From: Sporomusaceae bacterium
GTDB lineage: Bacteria > Bacillota > Negativicutes > Acidaminococcales > JAJUGR01
DNA: 63,390 nucleotides
Direction of reading: 5' to 3'
NCBI GenBank assembly: GCA_029265905.1
Contig: JAJUGR010000012.1
Span: forward strand, 1-63,390
Below, piece after piece: positions 32,811 to 42,240 of the stretch. The translations under genes and the position numbers were made by a program. Position 1 is the stretch's first letter; the number at the start of each line of letters is the position of its first letter. The notes under the pieces are model-generated. The model was not told the origin of the DNA and made no database searches. It saw only the letters and a program-made list of their open reading frames with translations.

Positions 32811-35150
32811 ATGGCTTGGCAAGAAAAAATCATTGCGTTTTTGCGCGGGGACGAGTGTTGCCGGCCGTTGTCGGCGGATGACCTGGCGGAGGCGATGCAG
32901 GTTAAAAAACGCGAGCGGGCCGCTTTTCAAAAGGCCTTAGACGAGCTGGAAGCGACCGCCGTCGTCATCAAGACGCGGTTTGACCTGTATGGGCTGCCTG
33001 ACCGCATGAACCTCATCGTCGGCCGCTTCGATTACAGCGGCCGGGGGTTTGGCTTTGTCGTGCCGCAGAACCCGGAAGAGCCGGACATCTTTATTCCGGG
33101 GGCGGCGATTGCGACCGCCATGCACGGCGACAAGGTGGCGGCGCGGGTCAACCGCCGCCAGCCGGGGAAGAGCCCGGAGGGCGAAATCATCCGGATTATC
33201 GAACGGGCCAATGTGAACATCGTCGGCACGTTCTACCGCCGGCGCGAATTCGGCTACGTGGAGCCGGACGACAAGCGGATCGGCCTGGACCTGCTGATCG
33301 CCCGCAAGCACTTCGGCGAGGCTAAAGACGGGCAAAAAGTCGTGGCGGAAATCATCACCTGGCCGGACGGGCGCAAATCGCCGGAAGGGCGCATTGCGGA
33401 AGTGCTGGGTACGCCGGGTGACCCGGGACTGGAGATTTTATCGATCATCCGCCGGCACGGCTTGCCGGACCAATTTTCACCGGCGGTGCAAAAAGCGGCC
33501 GGCAAAATTCCTTACGCCATCGCTCCGGACGAACTGGAAGGGCGCGACGATTTGCGCGAGCTGCCCATTGTCACGATCGACTCGGAGGACGCCAAGGATT
33601 TGGACGACGCCGTTCACGTGGTGAAGCTGGAGAACGGCCACTACCGCTTGGGCGTGCACATTGCCGACGTCAGTTGGTACGTCAAGGAAGGCTCGACGAT
33701 CGACGCGGAGGCCAACAACCGCGGCACGAGTGTGTACCTGGTGGACCGTGTGATTCCGATGCTGCCCGAGCGGCTGTCAAACGGGATTTGCAGCTTGAAT
33801 CCGCGCGTGGATCGGCTGACGATGTCCTGCGAAATGGTCATCAATACGCGCGGACGCGTCGTTTCCTACCGCATTTTCCCGAGCGTGATCCGCACCCACA
33901 CGCGGTTGAGCTACAACATCGTGCGCCGCATTTTGGCGGAGGGCGACCAGGAGCTGGCGCTCACGCACGCGGAACTGGTGCCGCAGCTAAAAGACATGGA
34001 AAAGCTGTCGAAAATTCTGCGGCAGCGTCGAATGGGGCGCGGCGCGATCGATTTTGACTTCCCCGAACTGAAGGTCAAGCTGGATGAAACGGGCAAGCCG
34101 ATTGAAATCGTCCAGCGGATCAGGAGCATTGCCGAATCGATCATCGAAGAGTTCATGCTGATCGCCAATGAAACGGTGGCGCAGCACATGAGCAAGCTGA
34201 AATGGCCGTTCATTTTCCGCATCCATGAAGAACCGGACGCGGAGAAAATCGCCAAGCTGGCGCAGCTGTTGCACAACGCCGGCTGGAACCTGCCCAACGT
34301 GGAGTCGGTGGAGCCGATGATGCTGCAAAAGGCCCTGAAGGCGATGGACGGGCGGCCGGAGGAACGCATGATCGCGACGGTCATGCTCCGCTCGCTCAAG
34401 CAGGCGCGCTATGCCGCCGACAACGAGGGCCATTTCGGCCTGGCGGCCACCTTTTATACTCACTTCACCTCGCCGATCCGCCGCTATCCGGACTTGATCG
34501 TCCACCGCCTGCTGCGCGAATCATGGCAGCAGAAGAAGCTGGCGGAAAAACGCCGGGAAATCCTGGCCAGCCGCCTGCCGGAGATCGCCAAGCACTCCTC
34601 GGAACGGGAGCGGGCGGCGGCCGAGGCGGAACGCGACACGGTCGATTTAAAGAAAGCCGAATACATGGCGGCCTTCATTGGCGAACGCTTCCCCGGCCAC
34701 ATTTCCGGCGTGACGGCGTTCGGACTGTTCGTGGAGCTGGAAAACGGCATTGAAGGGCTCGTCCATGTGTCGAGCCTGATCGACGACTATTACCAATTTC
34801 AAGAAGAACAATATTCGCTGATCGGCGAGCGGACCGGCAAAACGTTCCGGTTGGGCGACGAGCTGACGGTCGAGGTCCTGAAGGTGGACCTCATCATGCG
34901 GGCGATCGACTTTGTCCTGCCGGAGCAGGGGGACGCGGTGCGGGGCAGGGCGCTTGCCCGTCCGGAGCGTTTTGCTGCTGGCGAAAAAAAGCCGACGGCT
35001 GCCGCTAAAAAGGCGGGCAAACGCTTCGGCGCGGCAAAAGGACCGGGCAAGGAAAAGCCGGCCGCTGCTGCCCCGAAGGCAGGCAAGGCCAAAGTGAAAC
35101 GCGACAAGCGACGCAAACGGAAACGGAGAGACACGCAGTATGGCGACTGA
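32811..35150 (+). CDS. rnr: Ribonuclease R (3'-5' exoribonuclease)
   Basis: 779 residues. An N-terminal winged helix precedes cold-shock domains ([11 protein letters not shown]...; [10 protein letters not shown]). The RNB catalytic domain has the aspartate cluster [14 protein letters not shown]. The C-terminal S1 domain ([20 protein letters not shown]) is followed by a lysine/alanine-rich basic tail of about 60 residues. RNase R degrades structured RNA and works with SmpB and tmRNA in trans-translation, both encoded nearby. ATG 32811 is chosen over GTG 32802, which is only 2 bases from GGAAGGAG. Confidence 0.95.
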   Translation: MAWQEKIIAFLRGDECCRPLSADDLAEAMQVKKRERAAFQKALDELEATAVVIKTRFDLYGLPDRMNLIVGRFDYSGRGFGFVVPQNPEEPDIFIPGAAIATAMHGDKVAARVNRRQPGKSPEGEIIRIIERANVNIVGTFYRRREFGYVEPDDKRIGLDLLIARKHFGEAKDGQKVVAEIITWPDGRKSPEGRIAEVLGTPGDPGLEILSIIRRHGLPDQFSPAVQKAAGKIPYAIAPDELEGRDDLRELPIVTIDSEDAKDLDDAVHVVKLENGHYRLGVHIADVSWYVKEGSTIDAEANNRGTSVYLVDRVIPMLPERLSNGICSLNPRVDRLTMSCEMVINTRGRVVSYRIFPSVIRTHTRLSYNIVRRILAEGDQELALTHAELVPQLKDMEKLSKILRQRRMGRGAIDFDFPELKVKLDETGKPIEIVQRIRSIAESIIEEFMLIANETVAQHMSKLKWPFIFRIHEEPDAEKIAKLAQLLHNAGWNLPNVESVEPMMLQKALKAMDGRPEERMIATVMLRSLKQARYAADNEGHFGLAATFYTHFTSPIRRYPDLIVHRLLRESWQQKKLAEKRREILASRLPEIAKHSSERERAAAEAERDTVDLKKAEYMAAFIGERFPGHISGVTAFGLFVELENGIEGLVHVSSLIDDYYQFQEEQYSLIGERTGKTFRLGDELTVEVLKVDLIMRAIDFVLPEQGDAVRGRALARPERFAAGEKKPTAAAKKAGKRFGAAKGPGKEKPAAAAPKAGKAKVKRDKRRKRKRRDTQYGD

Positions 35151-35610
35151 AAAGGCGATCAAGGTGCTGGCGGAAAACCGCAAAGCCCGCCATGATTACC
35201 ATGTTCATGAAACGTTTGAAGCCGGGATTGCTTTGGTCGGAACGGAAGTGAAATCGCTTCGGGCCGGCAAGGCGAATCTCAAAGACAGCTATGCCCAGAT
35301 CGACAAGAATGCCGAGGTGTACCTGTACAACCTCCACATCAGTCCGTACGATCCGGGCAACCGCTTTAACCATGATCCGTTGCGCGTGCGAAAGCTGCTG
35401 CTGCACCGGGCTGAGATCAACAAACTGCTGGGCAAGGTCAGAGAAAAAGGCTACACCTTGGTGCCGCTGAAGCTGTACCTGAGCCGCGGCAAGGTAAAGG
35501 TTGACCTGGCACTGGTGACCGGCAAGAAGGATTATGACAAGCGAGACGACATGGCCGCTCGCGATGCGAAACGCGAAATCGACCGGGCGATGAAGGAACG
35601 GAACCGATAA
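35140..35610 (+). CDS. smpB: SsrA-binding protein SmpB
   Basis: 156 residues. SmpB binds the tRNA-like part of tmRNA and brings it to stalled ribosomes. Conserved [23 protein letters not shown], the DSYAQI segment, HISPY and the C-terminal basic tail [24 protein letters not shown] are all present. It overlaps rnr by 11 bases. The tmRNA gene lies about 1.8 kb downstream, beyond two minus-strand genes. Confidence 0.96.
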   Translation: MATEKAIKVLAENRKARHDYHVHETFEAGIALVGTEVKSLRAGKANLKDSYAQIDKNAEVYLYNLHISPYDPGNRFNHDPLRVRKLLLHRAEINKLLGKVREKGYTLVPLKLYLSRGKVKVDLALVTGKKDYDKRDDMAARDAKREIDRAMKERNR

Positions 35611-35655
35611 AAAAGCGCGAGTTAGGAAGAAAAATTCCTAACCCGCGCTTTTTTA
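35609..35655. terminator. Bidirectional terminator between smpB and the minus-strand genes
   Basis: AAAAAAGCGCG...GTTAGGAA pairs with TTCCTAAC...CGCGCTTTTTT. The long stem has A and T runs on its two sides, so it can stop transcription from both directions at this convergent junction. Confidence 0.9.
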
Positions 35656-35668
35656 TGCGGAGCAGCTG

Positions 35669-36268
35669 TCAGGGCAGATCCTGCAGCGCTTCGGACAAGT
35701 CAACGTGGTGGACGAGCAGCAGGCCAAGAGAAACGGCATGCTCGATCAACTCATGCGTGGAGGCTTCCGGCTGAAGCCAAACGTACTCAATCTCGGAGGC
35801 CGCCAGGCTTGTCAGCTGCGCTTCGGTTTCCACCGTCGCGGACTGGATGACGGCGAAGGCCGGCTTGTTTTTCAAAATCGCCAACTGGTTTGACTCCACC
35901 ATGACGCAGGTATAGTCGATGACCTCCAAGTCAAGCGAGCGGGCCAAAGCGACAACTTCCGGCGTGTTGACGCCCGGCTGGAGCCAGACGCGCTTGATGC
36001 CGAGCGCCTTGCAGGCGGGCAGGGCCGTTAAAGCAACCGCCGGCGGAACGACGAAATCAACGACATCAGGTACGACCGGCAGGTCGGCGAGCGATGAATA
36101 GCAGGGCGCACCGGCAATTTCGGTTTCCTTCGGATTGACGGCATAGACTTCATGTCCATAGCGCAGCAGCAGCTTGTAAATCTTATGGCCGAACTTTCTT
36201 TCATTGGCCGAGGCGCCAAAAACGGCCCAGTTTTTTTGCCGTAAAAATTCGAGTACCTGTTGATCCAT
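35669..36268 (-). CDS. CoA-binding-domain protein with C-terminal extension
   Basis: 199 residues from the ATG at 36268. An ATG two codons earlier (36274) is possible, but the AGGAGG site is better spaced for 36268. The first 130 residues form a YccU-type Rossmann CoA-binding domain (WAVFGASANERKFGHKIYKLLLRYGHEVYAVNP, DFVVPP, VWLQPG). Most family members end around 135-145 residues. Here a tail of about 60 residues repeats the last motif: VWLQPGVNTPEVV...DLEVIDYTCVM is echoed by VWLQPEASTHELI...GLLLVHHVDLS. Function is unknown; the duplication is seen directly. Confidence 0.85.
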   Translation of the reverse strand: MDQQVLEFLRQKNWAVFGASANERKFGHKIYKLLLRYGHEVYAVNPKETEIAGAPCYSSLADLPVVPDVVDFVVPPAVALTALPACKALGIKRVWLQPGVNTPEVVALARSLDLEVIDYTCVMVESNQLAILKNKPAFAVIQSATVETEAQLTSLAASEIEYVWLQPEASTHELIEHAVSLGLLLVHHVDLSEALQDLP

Positions 36269-36336
36269 GTGCATTCGCCTCCTATCGGACTGCTATGGCG
36301 CAATCTTCGACACGAGCGGGCGAAATTCCTTGCGGT

Positions 36337-37212
36337 TTACTCCGCTTCTGACGCCGAACGCCATTCCAGCAGCAAGATGCCGGCAAGAATCAGGCCGCCG
36401 CCGGCAAATTGCAGGGGCAGCAGCGTTTCGGACAAAAAGAGCATGGCCAGCAGCACGGTTGCCAGCGGTTCCAGCGTGCTGACCACCGAGGTGCGCGCCG
36501 CGCCAATTGCGCGCATGGCGGAGAATAGGAGGAGCATGGCGGCGAAGGTCGGGAAGACTGCCATGCCGCCGATGGCAAGCCAAGCCGGCAGCGGCAGCGC
36601 CGTTTGCAGCGAGCCGCTGATTAGGCCGTACAACAAGTAGGCGCCGGCCGCCGCCGTGCAGATAACCGCCGTACTGACGAGCGGGTCAATGTTTTTCAGC
36701 ACCTGGGCGGAACACAGAAGATACAGCGAATAAATCACGGCGGCGCCAAGGCCAAAACCAACCCCGGCCCACGAAAAATCGCCCTGCACGCCGATCGTCA
36801 GCAGCAGACCGGCCAGCGACAGCAAAAGGGCGAGCACTTTGTCGTGCGAATAGCGGACGTGGCCCAGCCAAAAGGAGAGCAGCGTGACGATGGACGGATA
36901 AAGATAAAGCAGCAACGCGGCCAGGGCCGCTGACAAGTAGTGTACCGATTGCGCAAAGCAAGCCGACATCAGGCCGTAGCCGAGGACGCCAAGCAGTGAC
37001 AGCGGCAGGAAATCTTTTTTGCGGACGAGCGGAAGCTTGCCGGTTGCGATGACGGCGAGCCAAAGCAACAGCGCGGCAAAGAAAAAGCGAAAGCCAAGGA
37101 TGGTGGCAGTTGTCGCACCGGCATCATAAGCGATGTGGATAAAAATAGACAAAGTGGCGAAGCAGCAGGCCGACAAGGCCGCCTGGCCGACGCCGCGGTA
37201 AGAAAGCGCCAT
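36337..37212 (-). CDS. EamA-family transporter (DMT superfamily)
   Basis: 291 residues with ten hydrophobic segments in two repeated halves of five, the EamA arrangement (first half from 'AALSACCFATLSIFIHIAYDAGATTATILGF', second from about residue 148). Such proteins export amino acids or other metabolites; the substrate is unknown. The start MALSYRG at 37212 is preferred to the longer MKGCTA version because the family begins there and a GGATG ribosome site precedes it. It reads toward the CoA-binding gene, with 68 bases between them. Confidence 0.9.
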   Translation of the reverse strand: MALSYRGVGQAALSACCFATLSIFIHIAYDAGATTATILGFRFFFAALLLWLAVIATGKLPLVRKKDFLPLSLLGVLGYGLMSACFAQSVHYLSAALAALLLYLYPSIVTLLSFWLGHVRYSHDKVLALLLSLAGLLLTIGVQGDFSWAGVGFGLGAAVIYSLYLLCSAQVLKNIDPLVSTAVICTAAAGAYLLYGLISGSLQTALPLPAWLAIGGMAVFPTFAAMLLLFSAMRAIGAARTSVVSTLEPLATVLLAMLFLSETLLPLQFAGGGLILAGILLLEWRSASEAE

Positions 37213-37355
37213 GGCAGTACATCCTTTCAAGTTCGATCCTTCGTATTATAACATGGATTCTTCGCTGGCTGTTACCGGCAATCATAGGACGAAAAAAGCT
37301 TGCGCAAACATCATTTTCGGGCGCGAAAAAACTTGAGTGAATTACAAGGAATTGC

Positions 37356-37384
37356 TTGAAGTCCTGATTTCCCTGTGCTATACT
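37356..37384 (+). promoter_or_regulatory. Promoter of the tmRNA gene
   Basis: TTGAAG (37356-37361) and TATACT (37379-37384) with a 17-base spacer, starting transcription about 30 bases before the mature 5' end of tmRNA. Confidence 0.78.
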
Positions 37385-37420
37385 TATATTCAAGCAGGTA
37401 AACTGCTGTCAGTACGATAT

Positions 37421-37767
37421 GGGGGCGTACTGGTTTCGACAGGGGTCAGTGTGGCAAGATAAGCGAGCTGGGGTTCCATCAGCCCGTTAAACGGTGGGTT
37501 TTAAAGTAAACGCAAACAACGAATACGCTTTAGCAGCTTAATGCTAACGTCTTACCTCTCCTCTTCCTGCGGGCGGGGATAAGGCGACACTTAGCGGGAT
37601 ACCTGAGGCCTGACTCCCGGAGGGCCGACTGGGAAACTTTTCGGGATAGCGGTGCGGCAGCTTGTCAGCCGGCGGCCAAATCGCGAAATCTAAATGACTG
37701 AATGCGCTCGGAGAAAGTTTTGTGGCAGGGCTTCTGGACAGGGGTTCGACTCCCCTCGCCTCCACCA
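37421..37767 (+). ncRNA. ssrA: Transfer-messenger RNA (ssrA)
   Basis: 347 bases. The 5' end GGGGGCG pairs with CGCCTCC before the encoded ACCA, closing the tRNA-like acceptor. GGTTCGACTCCCC near 37743 is the T-arm. The tag reading frame starts at the resume codon GCA (37512) and reads ANNEYALAA before TAA (37539-37541), ending in the ALAA degron for ClpXP. It rescues stalled ribosomes together with SmpB (encoded upstream). It has its own promoter and terminator. Confidence 0.97.
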
Positions 37768-37802
37768 TATGTAACCACACGGTTGCAGATGGTGGTTTTT
37801 TA
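37762..37802 (+). terminator. tmRNA terminator overlapping the mature 3' end
   Basis: CCACCAT (37762-37768) through TGTAACC pairs with GGTTGCA through ATGGTGG (ending 37795), loop ACAC, then six T. The left arm includes the CCACCA of mature tmRNA, so terminator folding competes with the tRNA-like end until processing. Confidence 0.82.
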
Positions 37803-38160
37803 TTTTTGTTGATAACTGCAATCGAAGCGTGCGGGAGAGTGGTGGAAATAAATTCCTAAATTGCAAGTGCAAGTTGAACACTTTGGTAAAATGGTAGTCC
37901 ATAGTGCTTGCCTCCTCTTTGTGATGGTTGTGTGGGAACTCCATTTTACCATCTGAGGAAAAGTCACTATGGACTTTTTTTAGGTTTTCAACTTCATTTT
38001 ACAATCAGCCTTTTTACAGAAACGCCTCTGGATATCGATTATGCCAGCGATTATATCGCTGCTGTGTCTGCCTGCGTTTACCAGCGCCTTTCCAGGAAAG
38101 CGACGAATTGGCGAGGGTGACTGTGTTTGTCGTGAGCTAGATCCACATAAAGCCGTGAAA
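37803..38160. other. Gene-poor gap with interleaved inverted repeats
   Basis: No convincing gene. GGTAAAATGG (37885-37894) is complementary to CCATTTTACC (37941-37950), and AGTCCATAGTG (37896-37906) to CACTATGGACT (37965-37975), which is followed by seven T. The order A-B-A'-B' permits a pseudoknot or two competing hairpins. A 44-codon frame at 38041-38175 has no ribosome site. The AT-rich bases around 37850-37890 could be the worn end of an insertion sequence. Confidence 0.5.
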
Positions 38161-38161
38161 G

Positions 38162-38199
38162 AAACCGGTGGTTGAAATAAATCGACCTACCGGTTTTTT
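38162..38199 (+). terminator. Possible terminator before the arsenic cluster
   Basis: AAACCGGT near 38162-38169 pairs with ACCGGTTT near 38188-38195 (inner pairs GGTTGA with TCGACC), followed by a run of T. It ends whatever is read through the gap upstream. Confidence 0.6.
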
Positions 38200-38313
38200 G
38201 TTTAGGTGGGAATTTATTTTGTCGAGGCATTGCATTTTTAACGAAATGAGCATATTATAATCATATAATCGCTTAAACGAATATTGGGATTCGGCGCAAA
38301 AGAAGGTGAGGAA

Positions 38314-38655
38314 ATGGAAAAACTGGTCGATGTATTAAAGGCGTTGTCGGACGAAACGCGCTTGCGGATCGTTAATCTGCTGTATGAGCAGGAGCTTTGC
38401 GTCTGCGATGTGATGGCAGCTTTGCAGATACCCCAGGCGAAGGCGTCAAGGCATTTGATCTATTTGAAAAACGCCGGACTCGTGAAGGATCGCAAGCAGG
38501 CGCAATGGGCGTATTATTCACTCGTAAAAGAGAATAAGATGCCGTTTGTTGACAGTCTGGTGCATGACACCATGAGAAAGCAAGCGGCCTACAAAAGCGA
38601 TTTGCAGCAGTTAAACGAGTGGCTGGCGCAAAAAAACGGCAAATGGGATCGCTGA
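38314..38655 (+). CDS. arsR: ArsR-family metalloregulator
   Basis: 113 residues. Winged helix with LSDETRLRIVNLLYEQELCVCDVMAALQIPQAKASRHLIYLKNAGLV. The ELCVCD motif holds the As(III)-binding cysteines of classical ArsR repressors. It should release the operon when arsenite binds. ATG 38314 follows AGAAGGTGAGG. Upstream, two TATAAT elements (38256-38261, 38264-38269) overlap AT-rich half-sites at 38263-38286 that may be the operator. It is the first gene of the arsenic cluster. Confidence 0.92.
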   Translation: MEKLVDVLKALSDETRLRIVNLLYEQELCVCDVMAALQIPQAKASRHLIYLKNAGLVKDRKQAQWAYYSLVKENKMPFVDSLVHDTMRKQAAYKSDLQQLNEWLAQKNGKWDR

Positions 38656-38687
38656 TAATGCGATGAACATAGTTAGGGGATGACGTT

Positions 38688-39692
38688 TTGTTTATATTAG
38701 AATGGCTTAACAATCAATTGCTCAAAATGGAGTGGCTTTCCAATCTGGTCCGCTATCTGGTGGAGCAAGTGCTCGGCCTGAGCGTTCAAGACCGGCTGGG
38801 CGGCAGTATTCACTTTTTCATCTACGACGTTGTGAAGATCTTTATCCTGTTGTCGGTGCTGATTTTCATGATATCGTATGTGCAAAGCTTTTTTCCGCCG
38901 GAACGGACGAGGAAAATTCTCGGCAATTTTAAAGGCCTGTCGGCCAATATCCTTGCCGCTCTATTGGGAACAGTAACGCCTTTTTGCTCGTGCTCTTCGA
39001 TACCGCTGTTTATAGGCTTTACGAGCGCCGGTTTGCCGATCGGGGTTACCTTTTCCTTTCTAATTTCTTCGCCGTTGGTTGATCTGGCCTCCGTGATTTT
39101 GTTGGCCAGCATATTCAACTGGAAAATCGCGATTGCCTATGTGCTCGTCGGACTTGTTCTGGCCGTTATCGGCGGCACGACCATTAGCAAGGCGCAGATG
39201 GAAGAGTATGTGGAGTCATTTGTTTTCAACAGTCCGATGGTTGAAATTGAGCAGGAGGACTTGACAACTGCTGATAGAATTGATTTTGCAAAAAATCAGG
39301 TGCTGGACATTGTTCGGAAAGTTTGGGCGTACGTATTGATCGGTGTCGGCATAGGCGCTGCAATTCATAACTGGATACCGGAAAATGTGATTTCCGCCGT
39401 GCTGGGGCAGGACAAGTGGTACTCGGTGCTCGTGGCGACAGTCGTAGGCGTGCCGATGTATGCCGATATTTTTGGCACGTTGCCTATCGCTGAGGCGTTG
39501 GTGTTGAAAGGCGTAGGGATTGGCACGGCACTGTCGTTCATGATGGCGGTCACGGCGCTCTCTTTGCCCTCGATGATTATGCTGAACAAGGTGATCAAGC
39601 TTAAATTGCTGATGGTGTTTGTCGGGGTTGTCACCATCGGCATCATGATCATAGGCTATGCGTTCAATGCGTTCGGCTATCTGCTGCTGTAA
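38688..39692 (+). CDS. Permease of the ArsP/DUF318 family
   Basis: 334 residues with about eight membrane helices. The GTVTPFCSCSSIPLFIGF motif near residue 96 carries the conserved cysteines of the family, and a second half-motif VVGVPMYADIFGTLPIAEAL appears near 248. ArsP members export organoarsenicals such as roxarsone and methylarsenite; other members are uncharacterised permeases. Co-location with arsR, ACR3 and arsC supports an arsenic role. The start is TTG 38688 with AGGGGATG upstream. Confidence 0.85.
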   Translation: MFILEWLNNQLLKMEWLSNLVRYLVEQVLGLSVQDRLGGSIHFFIYDVVKIFILLSVLIFMISYVQSFFPPERTRKILGNFKGLSANILAALLGTVTPFCSCSSIPLFIGFTSAGLPIGVTFSFLISSPLVDLASVILLASIFNWKIAIAYVLVGLVLAVIGGTTISKAQMEEYVESFVFNSPMVEIEQEDLTTADRIDFAKNQVLDIVRKVWAYVLIGVGIGAAIHNWIPENVISAVLGQDKWYSVLVATVVGVPMYADIFGTLPIAEALVLKGVGIGTALSFMMAVTALSLPSMIMLNKVIKLKLLMVFVGVVTIGIMIIGYAFNAFGYLLL

Positions 39693-39718
39693 GCCTGGTG
39701 AAGATGAGGAGGGGAAAT

Positions 39719-40579
39719 ATGTTTAGAAGAATGCTGATTGCTTCGGAATTGTCGCCGGTCGCCCTCGATATGCTGAAATGCCTTGAGGGGCTGCGCAAGA
39801 TTGGCGCAACGGAATGCCTGCTGGTGCAGTGCTTAAATCCGCAAGACGCGAGCCCCAAGATATCGACTTTCTTAACTTCGATATTGGCCGAAAACCTCAA
39901 GCAGCAAAAAGCAATTCTAGAGGATATGGGGTATGCGGTTGAGACGCGGGTTGTCTCCGGGCTTGCCCGGCAAGAAACGAACCGTATCGCGGTGGAAGAA
40001 GATTTTTCGCTCATTGTAGTCGGCGCCGCCGAACAATCATTGATGGGCGAGGCGGTTTTGGGCGGGATGGCGTATGAGGTGATTCATCATGCCAACCGCC
40101 CTGTATTGCTGGTGCGGACCGCTGACAAACCGATTGCAACAGGCGGCTGCGACATAACCGGTCACTTGTTGTTTCCGACAGACTTTTCGCAAAATGCGGA
40201 AGAGGCGTTTGCGTATGTAAAAAAGATGGTGGCGGACGGCGCGAAAAAAGTCACTTTGGTGCATGTTCAAGATCAGTCGCGCATCAAGCCCGAACAACTG
40301 GAGGCGGCCAACGATGTTGACGGAAAAAGACTGGAACAGCTGCGGCAAGCGCTGCTGGAACTGGGGGGAGCGGAGGTTGACTTGCATTTGCGGTACGGTT
40401 CGCCATCGGTTGAAATAACGAAATTGGTTCGCGAGCAGAATATCTCTTTGGTCGTCATGGGCAGCCAGGGCCGCGGCTTTGTCCAAGAGCTTTATCTGGG
40501 CAGCGTTAGCCACAATGTTGCCAGACACGCGGCGTCGTCTGTGCTGCTCATTCCTGCAAAAAGAGAAACGGCTGAATGA
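39719..40579 (+). CDS. Tandem universal stress protein (UspA family)
   Basis: 286 residues made of two Usp domains: residues about 1-140 (MFRRMLIASELSPVALDML ... LVVGAAEQSLMGEAVLGGMAYEVIHHANRPVLLV) and about 148-286 (HLLFPTDFSQNAEEAF ... VVMGSQGRGFVQELYLGSVSHNVARHAASSVLLIP). The GSxGxG-type nucleotide loop is present in the second. It may bind ATP and sense stress. AGGAGGGG lies before ATG 39719. Sitting between the permease and the DUF2703 gene, it is transcribed with the arsenic genes, though a direct arsenic role is not established. Confidence 0.88.
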   Translation: MFRRMLIASELSPVALDMLKCLEGLRKIGATECLLVQCLNPQDASPKISTFLTSILAENLKQQKAILEDMGYAVETRVVSGLARQETNRIAVEEDFSLIVVGAAEQSLMGEAVLGGMAYEVIHHANRPVLLVRTADKPIATGGCDITGHLLFPTDFSQNAEEAFAYVKKMVADGAKKVTLVHVQDQSRIKPEQLEAANDVDGKRLEQLRQALLELGGAEVDLHLRYGSPSVEITKLVREQNISLVVMGSQGRGFVQELYLGSVSHNVARHAASSVLLIPAKRETAE

Positions 40580-40594
40580 ATGGAGTGAAGCGTG

Positions 40595-41125
40595 ATGAAT
40601 AATAGCAACACATCAGGTTGTTCCTGCAGCGGCGGGTGCTGCCCGCAACCCGAGAAAAGGCTAGTGAAAATTGAGTTCCTGTATCTGGATTTGAGCGTCT
40701 GCGAGCGCTGTCAGGGGGCGGAAAGCAACCTGGACGCAGCTTTGCGCGAGGTTGCGTCTGTGCTCGGGGCCGCTGGCTATGCGGTCCAGGTCGACAAGAT
40801 TAACGTCACAACGCCGGAACTCGCCATCCGGCATGAGTTTGAAAGCTCGCCGACGATTCGCGTCAACGGGAAAGACATTGCCTTGGAAGTCCATGAAACG
40901 CTGTGCCAGGAGTGCGGCGATTTGTGCGGTACTGAGACGCAATGCCGGTCCTGGGTTTATGAGGGCGAGGAGTACGCCGAACCGCCCAAGGCGATGATTA
41001 TCAGCGCCATTTTGAAAGAAGTGTTTGGCGGCGGACAACCGACGGCAACAGAAAAGAAGCCGTACGTCTTGCCGGAAAACCTGGCCGCTTTCTTCGCCGG
41101 TTTGCAAAGCAGACAGGAGCAATAA
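40595..41125 (+). CDS. DUF2703 cysteine-rich protein in the arsenic operon
   Basis: 176 residues with a thioredoxin-like glutaredoxin-size core. An N-terminal cluster CSCSGGCC (about residues 9-15) is followed by VKIEFLYLDLSVCERCQGAESNLDAAL, SSPTIRVNGKDIALEV and ECGDLCGTETQCRSW. Ten cysteines in this short protein suggest thiol chemistry or As(III) binding and handover. The DUF2703 domain recurs in arsenic clusters of anaerobes, but its function is not established. ATG 40595 is preferred to the adjacent GTG. It lies 15 bases after the Usp gene. Confidence 0.85.
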   Translation: MNNSNTSGCSCSGGCCPQPEKRLVKIEFLYLDLSVCERCQGAESNLDAALREVASVLGAAGYAVQVDKINVTTPELAIRHEFESSPTIRVNGKDIALEVHETLCQECGDLCGTETQCRSWVYEGEEYAEPPKAMIISAILKEVFGGGQPTATEKKPYVLPENLAAFFAGLQSRQEQ

Positions 41126-41151
41126 TGAAGCGTTTTTAGGAGGCTGTTATT

Positions 41152-42240
41152 ATGGCAAATGAGCAAACCGCGCGTTTATCTTTTTTAGACCGATATTTGA
41201 CCCTGTGGATTTTTATCGCCATGGCTGTTGGCGTGCTGGGTGGATATGCTTTCCCGGCCACGGCAAAAGCGCTCAGCTCTTTCAGCACGGGGACGATCTC
41301 GTGGCCGATTGCAGTTGGCCTTATCGTGATGATGTACCCGCCGCTGGCGAAAGTGAAGTACGAAGAAATCGGCAAAGTTGCGCAGAATAAAAAGGTTTTC
41401 GCCTTTTCCCTTGTCCAAAACTGGATTATCGGGCCGATTTTAATGTTTGTCTTGGCGGTGCTGTTTTTAAGCGATATGCCCGGCTTTGCCGTAGGCCTAA
41501 TCATCATTGGCTTGGCGCGCTGCATTGCCATGGTTATTGTCTGGAACACGCTGGCTAAGGGTGACAATGAGTATTGCGCCGCATTGGTGGCTCTGAACTC
41601 CATCTTTCAGATTCTGCTGTATACGGGCTACATTTACTTATTTGTGACGATCGCCCCCAAGTGGCTAGGCCTGTCCTGGGGTGGCCAAGTCGTCAACGTG
41701 TCCATGGCGGAAGTGGCCAAAAGCGTGCTGATTTATCTGGGCATCCCGTTTGCGGCTGGTTTCGTCACGCGCTTTAGCCTGATCCGGGCCAAGACGAAGG
41801 AATGGTATGAGCAGGTGTTTATCCCGAAGATTTCGCCGTGGGCCTTGATTGCGCTTCTTTATACGATCGTCATCATGTTCGCCACCAAGGGCGAGGAGAT
41901 CATCAATAATCCGGGCAATGTCGTCCGAATCGCCGTTCCGCTCTTGATTTACTTTGCGGTCATGTTTTTTGTCAGCTTCTACATGTCCCATAAAGGCGGC
42001 TTCCCTTACGAGCAGACGGTCACGCTGGCCTTTACGGCGGCCAGCAACAATTTCGAATTGGCAATTGCCGTAGCCGTTGCGGTATTCGGCATTGCATCTG
42101 ACGCCGCCTTCACTGCGGTCATCGGACCATTGGTTGAGGTTCCGGTGATGATTGCGCTGGTCAATGCCGCCCTGCATTTCAAGAAGAAATGGTATGATCA
42201 TAAAGGTCATCCTATAGATTTTGCGAGGGAGGGAAACTAA
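41152..42240 (+). CDS. acr3: ACR3-family arsenite efflux pump
   Basis: 362 residues with ten membrane helices. The catalytic cysteine motif [12 protein letters not shown] near residue 124 and the second broken-helix motif [20 protein letters not shown] near residue 300 define ACR3 (ArsB type 2) arsenite exporters. Energy comes from the proton gradient. It is the main resistance pump of the cluster. The stop overlaps the arsC start (TAATG). Ribosome site TAGGAGG precedes ATG 41152. Confidence 0.94.
   Translation: MANEQTARLSFLDRYLTLWIFIAMAVGVLGGYAFPATAKALSSFSTGTISWPIAVGLIVMMYPPLAKVKYEEIGKVAQNKKVFAFSLVQNWIIGPILMFVLAVLFLSDMPGFAVGLIIIGLARCIAMVIVWNTLAKGDNEYCAALVALNSIFQILLYTGYIYLFVTIAPKWLGLSWGGQVVNVSMAEVAKSVLIYLGIPFAAGFVTRFSLIRAKTKEWYEQVFIPKISPWALIALLYTIVIMFATKGEEIINNPGNVVRIAVPLLIYFAVMFFVSFYMSHKGGFPYEQTVTLAFTAASNNFELAIAVAVAVFGIASDAAFTAVIGPLVEVPVMIALVNAALHFKKKWYDHKGHPIDFAREGN

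Noticed and set aside
38041-38175. A 44-codon frame with a hydrophobic N-terminus in the gap before arsR
   Set aside because: No ribosome binding site, ends inside a terminator-like stem, and no known family.
37803-38313. A CRISPR array or tRNA genes in the AT-rich gap
   Set aside because: No regularly spaced direct repeats and no cloverleaf pattern were seen. Only inverted repeats are present.
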